From assembly GCA_947072715.1 (NCBI GenBank), contig CAMTJB010000035.1, positions 1-8,474 on the forward strand: DNA of 8,474 nucleotides, written 5' to 3'. Below the pieces are notes generated by a model. The model searched no databases and was not told where the DNA came from. It worked only from the letters and a program-made list of their open reading frames with translations. Shown here piece after piece: positions 7,009-8,474 of this stretch. Position numbers and translations under genes: made by a program. Positions within the stretch are counted from its first letter, which is position 1. The number at the start of each line of letters is the position of its first letter. The stretch comes from an uncultured Fusobacteriaceae bacterium. Its GTDB lineage: Bacteria; Fusobacteriota; Fusobacteriia; Fusobacteriales; Fusobacteriaceae.

Positions 7009-7959
7009 TTATTTATTAAAATTTAAAAAGCTATTTTGAATTTTAACTTTAGAAATTAAATCTTCTAAGCTTGTATAAGCAAGCTCATATACTAAAAATT
7101 CTGGATCTAAATCTTCAATAACCTTTGAAATAAGTTTTGATCTAAAAATATCATGAGTATCAATATTTTTAATATGCCCTATTTCAACATGATATCTATC
7201 AATCTGATTAGAGTTTTTCCACTTTGTTAAAAGTGGAGAAAAATCATTAGAAAGATATTCTTTAGATATTGAACCATTTAGATGAATACCTCTGATATAA
7301 GATTTAGCTTTTGGAATTTTATTAAGTTCATCTCTTATAAAAATAGCACCCTCATCGTAATTGTTTAGTTCTTTATTTAAACAGATAAAATGTGAAAAAT
7401 CCATCATAATCCCTTTATTTTTATAATTTATTTTATCTAAAAAATTTATTATTAATTCTTCATTTTTCAAATCAAAACCAGGCCAAGGAAGGTTTTCAAA
7501 AAGAAGTGGAGGTCCATCATCTTTAAAAACTTCATTAACTAACTCTATGGTAGCTTCAAGAATTTCATGATGAGAATAGTCATAAGAAAATGTAAATATA
7601 TCTCTTGGTCTTATATGAGATATGTGAAATACCATGTATTTAGCATTATATTTTTTAGCCAGTTCGTACTGCTCTTTAAAGATATTAATATATTCTTGTT
7701 TTGATTTTATTCCGTAAGGTTCTGTTGTATGGAAATCTTCTAATATATTAACTTTATTTTCGTTCCAAATATCTAGCCATGTTGGAAAATATAAAAGATG
7801 AACTCCACCAATGGGAAGAGAGCTAAAAACTTCTTCAGGACAGTAATCTGCAATAATTGTTTCAATCTCTAAAATTCCTAGTTCAGATAAAGCCTCTTTA
7901 TTTTTTTTAAACTCTAAAATAGAGTTGTTATTCGGCATGTAACTTATGTGTTTTATCAT
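7009..7959 (-). CDS. TIM-barrel protein of the sugar-phosphate isomerase/endonuclease IV-like superfamily
   Basis: This 316-residue soluble protein has a pattern of beta strands ending in candidate metal ligands, as in xylose isomerase-like TIM barrels: YMVFHISH (108-115, H112/H115), LLFENLPWPG (152-161, E155), GIMMDFSH (183-190, D187/H190), GIHLNGS (224-230, H226) and YELAY (291-295, E292). Together these would make a divalent-metal site at the C-terminal end of the barrel. The superfamily includes sugar epimerases/isomerases and AP endonucleases; the substrate here is not recognisable. The start is supported by AGGAGA on the minus strand (complement of 7965-7970), five bases before the ATG. 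It is transcribed convergently to the symporter and divergently from the thioesterase, so it is probably outside the sigma-54 regulon. Family call is moderate; function is unassigned. Confidence 0.72.
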   Translation of the reverse strand: MIKHISYMPNNNSILEFKKNKEALSELGILEIETIIADYCPEEVFSSLPIGGVHLLYFPTWLDIWNENKVNILEDFHTTEPYGIKSKQEYINIFKEQYELAKKYNAKYMVFHISHIRPRDIFTFSYDYSHHEILEATIELVNEVFKDDGPPLLFENLPWPGFDLKNEELIINFLDKINYKNKGIMMDFSHFICLNKELNNYDEGAIFIRDELNKIPKAKSYIRGIHLNGSISKEYLSNDFSPLLTKWKNSNQIDRYHVEIGHIKNIDTHDIFRSKLISKVIEDLDPEFLVYELAYTSLEDLISKVKIQNSFLNFNK

Positions 7960-8037
7960 AAATATCTCCTAAAAAATTATATTTTATATAAAACTATAAA
8001 TTAATTATAAATAAAAAGCAATAAAAAGATAAAAAAC

Positions 8038-8066
8038 TTTATAAATTATAAAAAAGAAAGTATAAT
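8038..8066 (+). promoter_or_regulatory. Possible housekeeping promoter of the thioesterase gene
   Basis: TATAAT (8061-8066) is a perfect -10 hexamer, with TTTATA (8038-8043) as a 4-of-6 -35 at 17-base spacing. The predicted start near 8073 leaves a leader of about 55 bases. The surrounding gap (7960-8128) is almost pure A and T, so chance matches are easy. Confidence 0.42.
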
Positions 8067-8128
8067 AAAAATGATGAATAGAGCTAAAATAATAAATTAA
8101 TTAAAATTATAAAGTATGGGGGGATATT

Positions 8129-8474
8129 ATGTTTAAAACAGATTATAAGGTAGCAATTAATGATATAAATTACGGTGGGCATATGGGAAATCAAGTTCCT
8201 TTAGTTTTATTTCAACAAGTAAGATTAGAATTTCTTCATCAAGAAGGATTGTCAGAGCTTAACATAGGTGATGGTGTTGGAACAATTCAAAGAGAAAGCT
8301 GGGTAAAATATAATAAAGAAGTATTCTTTAATGAGAAATTGACTTTAGAACTTACAGATATTGAAATAGATAGATTAACTTTAGTTATGAAATATAATAT
8401 ATATAAAGAAAATGGAGAAAATGCAGTAGAAGGAACAACAACTATGCTAGCTTATGATTATAGCAAGAAGAAGG
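8129..8474 (+). CDS. Hot-dog-fold acyl-CoA thioesterase-like protein, 5' part (3' end outside window)
   Basis: The reading frame starts at ATG 8129 behind GGGGGG (8118-8123) and runs open to the window edge, giving 115 whole codons. The N-terminal motif DINYGGHMGNQV (12-23) followed by FQQVRLEFL (28-36) is typical of the 4-hydroxybenzoyl-CoA thioesterase-like hot-dog family. There the loop before the central helix holds the catalytic residues and the helix packs in the dimer. Most of the roughly 130-150-residue domain is present. Members hydrolyse acyl-CoA or acyl-carrier thioesters; the acyl chain preference cannot be read here. It is divergent from the TIM-barrel gene across 169 bases and has no visible link to the amino acid genes. 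Confidence 0.8.
   Translation, partial: MFKTDYKVAINDINYGGHMGNQVPLVLFQQVRLEFLHQEGLSELNIGDGVGTIQRESWVKYNKEVFFNEKLTLELTDIEIDRLTLVMKYNIYKENGENAVEGTTTMLAYDYSKKK

Noticed and set aside
8010..8035. TATTGCTTT on the minus strand as a -12 element for the TIM-barrel gene
   Set aside because: There is no GG at the required distance upstream, so no -24 element exists. Only AT-rich, weak -10-like strings are left for this gene, such as the complement of 8004-8009, and they have no convincing -35.

Overview
The window is an A+T-rich, densely coding bacterial segment. Codons lean strongly to AGA, ATA and TTA, ribosome binding sites are AGGAG-type, and factor-independent terminators separate the transcription units. 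This looks most like a member of the Fusobacteriota (Fusobacterium/Cetobacterium type), with low-GC Clostridia as the alternative. The organism call is inferred from composition and gene style only.

Layout. (1) 1-816: the 3' part of rpoN (sigma-54), ending in a readable RpoN box and followed by a terminator. (2) 977-2216: a -24/-12 (sigma-54) promoter and a MalY/PatB-type PLP-dependent C-S lyase/aminotransferase, closed by a strong terminator. (3) 2403-4469: a sigma-54 activator with PrpR_N, PAS and AAA+ domains. Its C-terminus reads as a winged helix rather than the usual Fis helix-turn-helix. It has its own terminator. (4) 4611-6939: a second -24/-12 promoter, identical to the first over 18 bases, followed by a two-gene operon of a D-cysteine desulfhydrase-family PLP enzyme and a DAACS-family amino acid:cation symporter. 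(5) 7009-7959, minus strand: a TIM-barrel protein of the sugar-phosphate isomerase/endonuclease IV-like fold, convergent with the symporter across a perfectly palindromic terminator. (6) 8129 to the window end: the 5' part of a hot-dog-fold thioesterase.

How it fits together. The activator gene sits between two transcription units that carry the same sigma-54 promoter, and the sigma-54 gene lies immediately upstream. The simplest reading is a locally controlled regulon: the activator senses a small molecule and switches on a transporter plus two PLP lyases that would release pyruvate, ammonia and a sulfur product from a cysteine-like amino acid. The symporter has alanine where acidic-amino-acid transporters have the side-chain-binding arginine, which points to a neutral substrate such as cysteine, cystine or serine. 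The substrate is inferred; the promoter pair and the residue changes can be read directly. The TIM-barrel and thioesterase genes appear to be outside this regulon.
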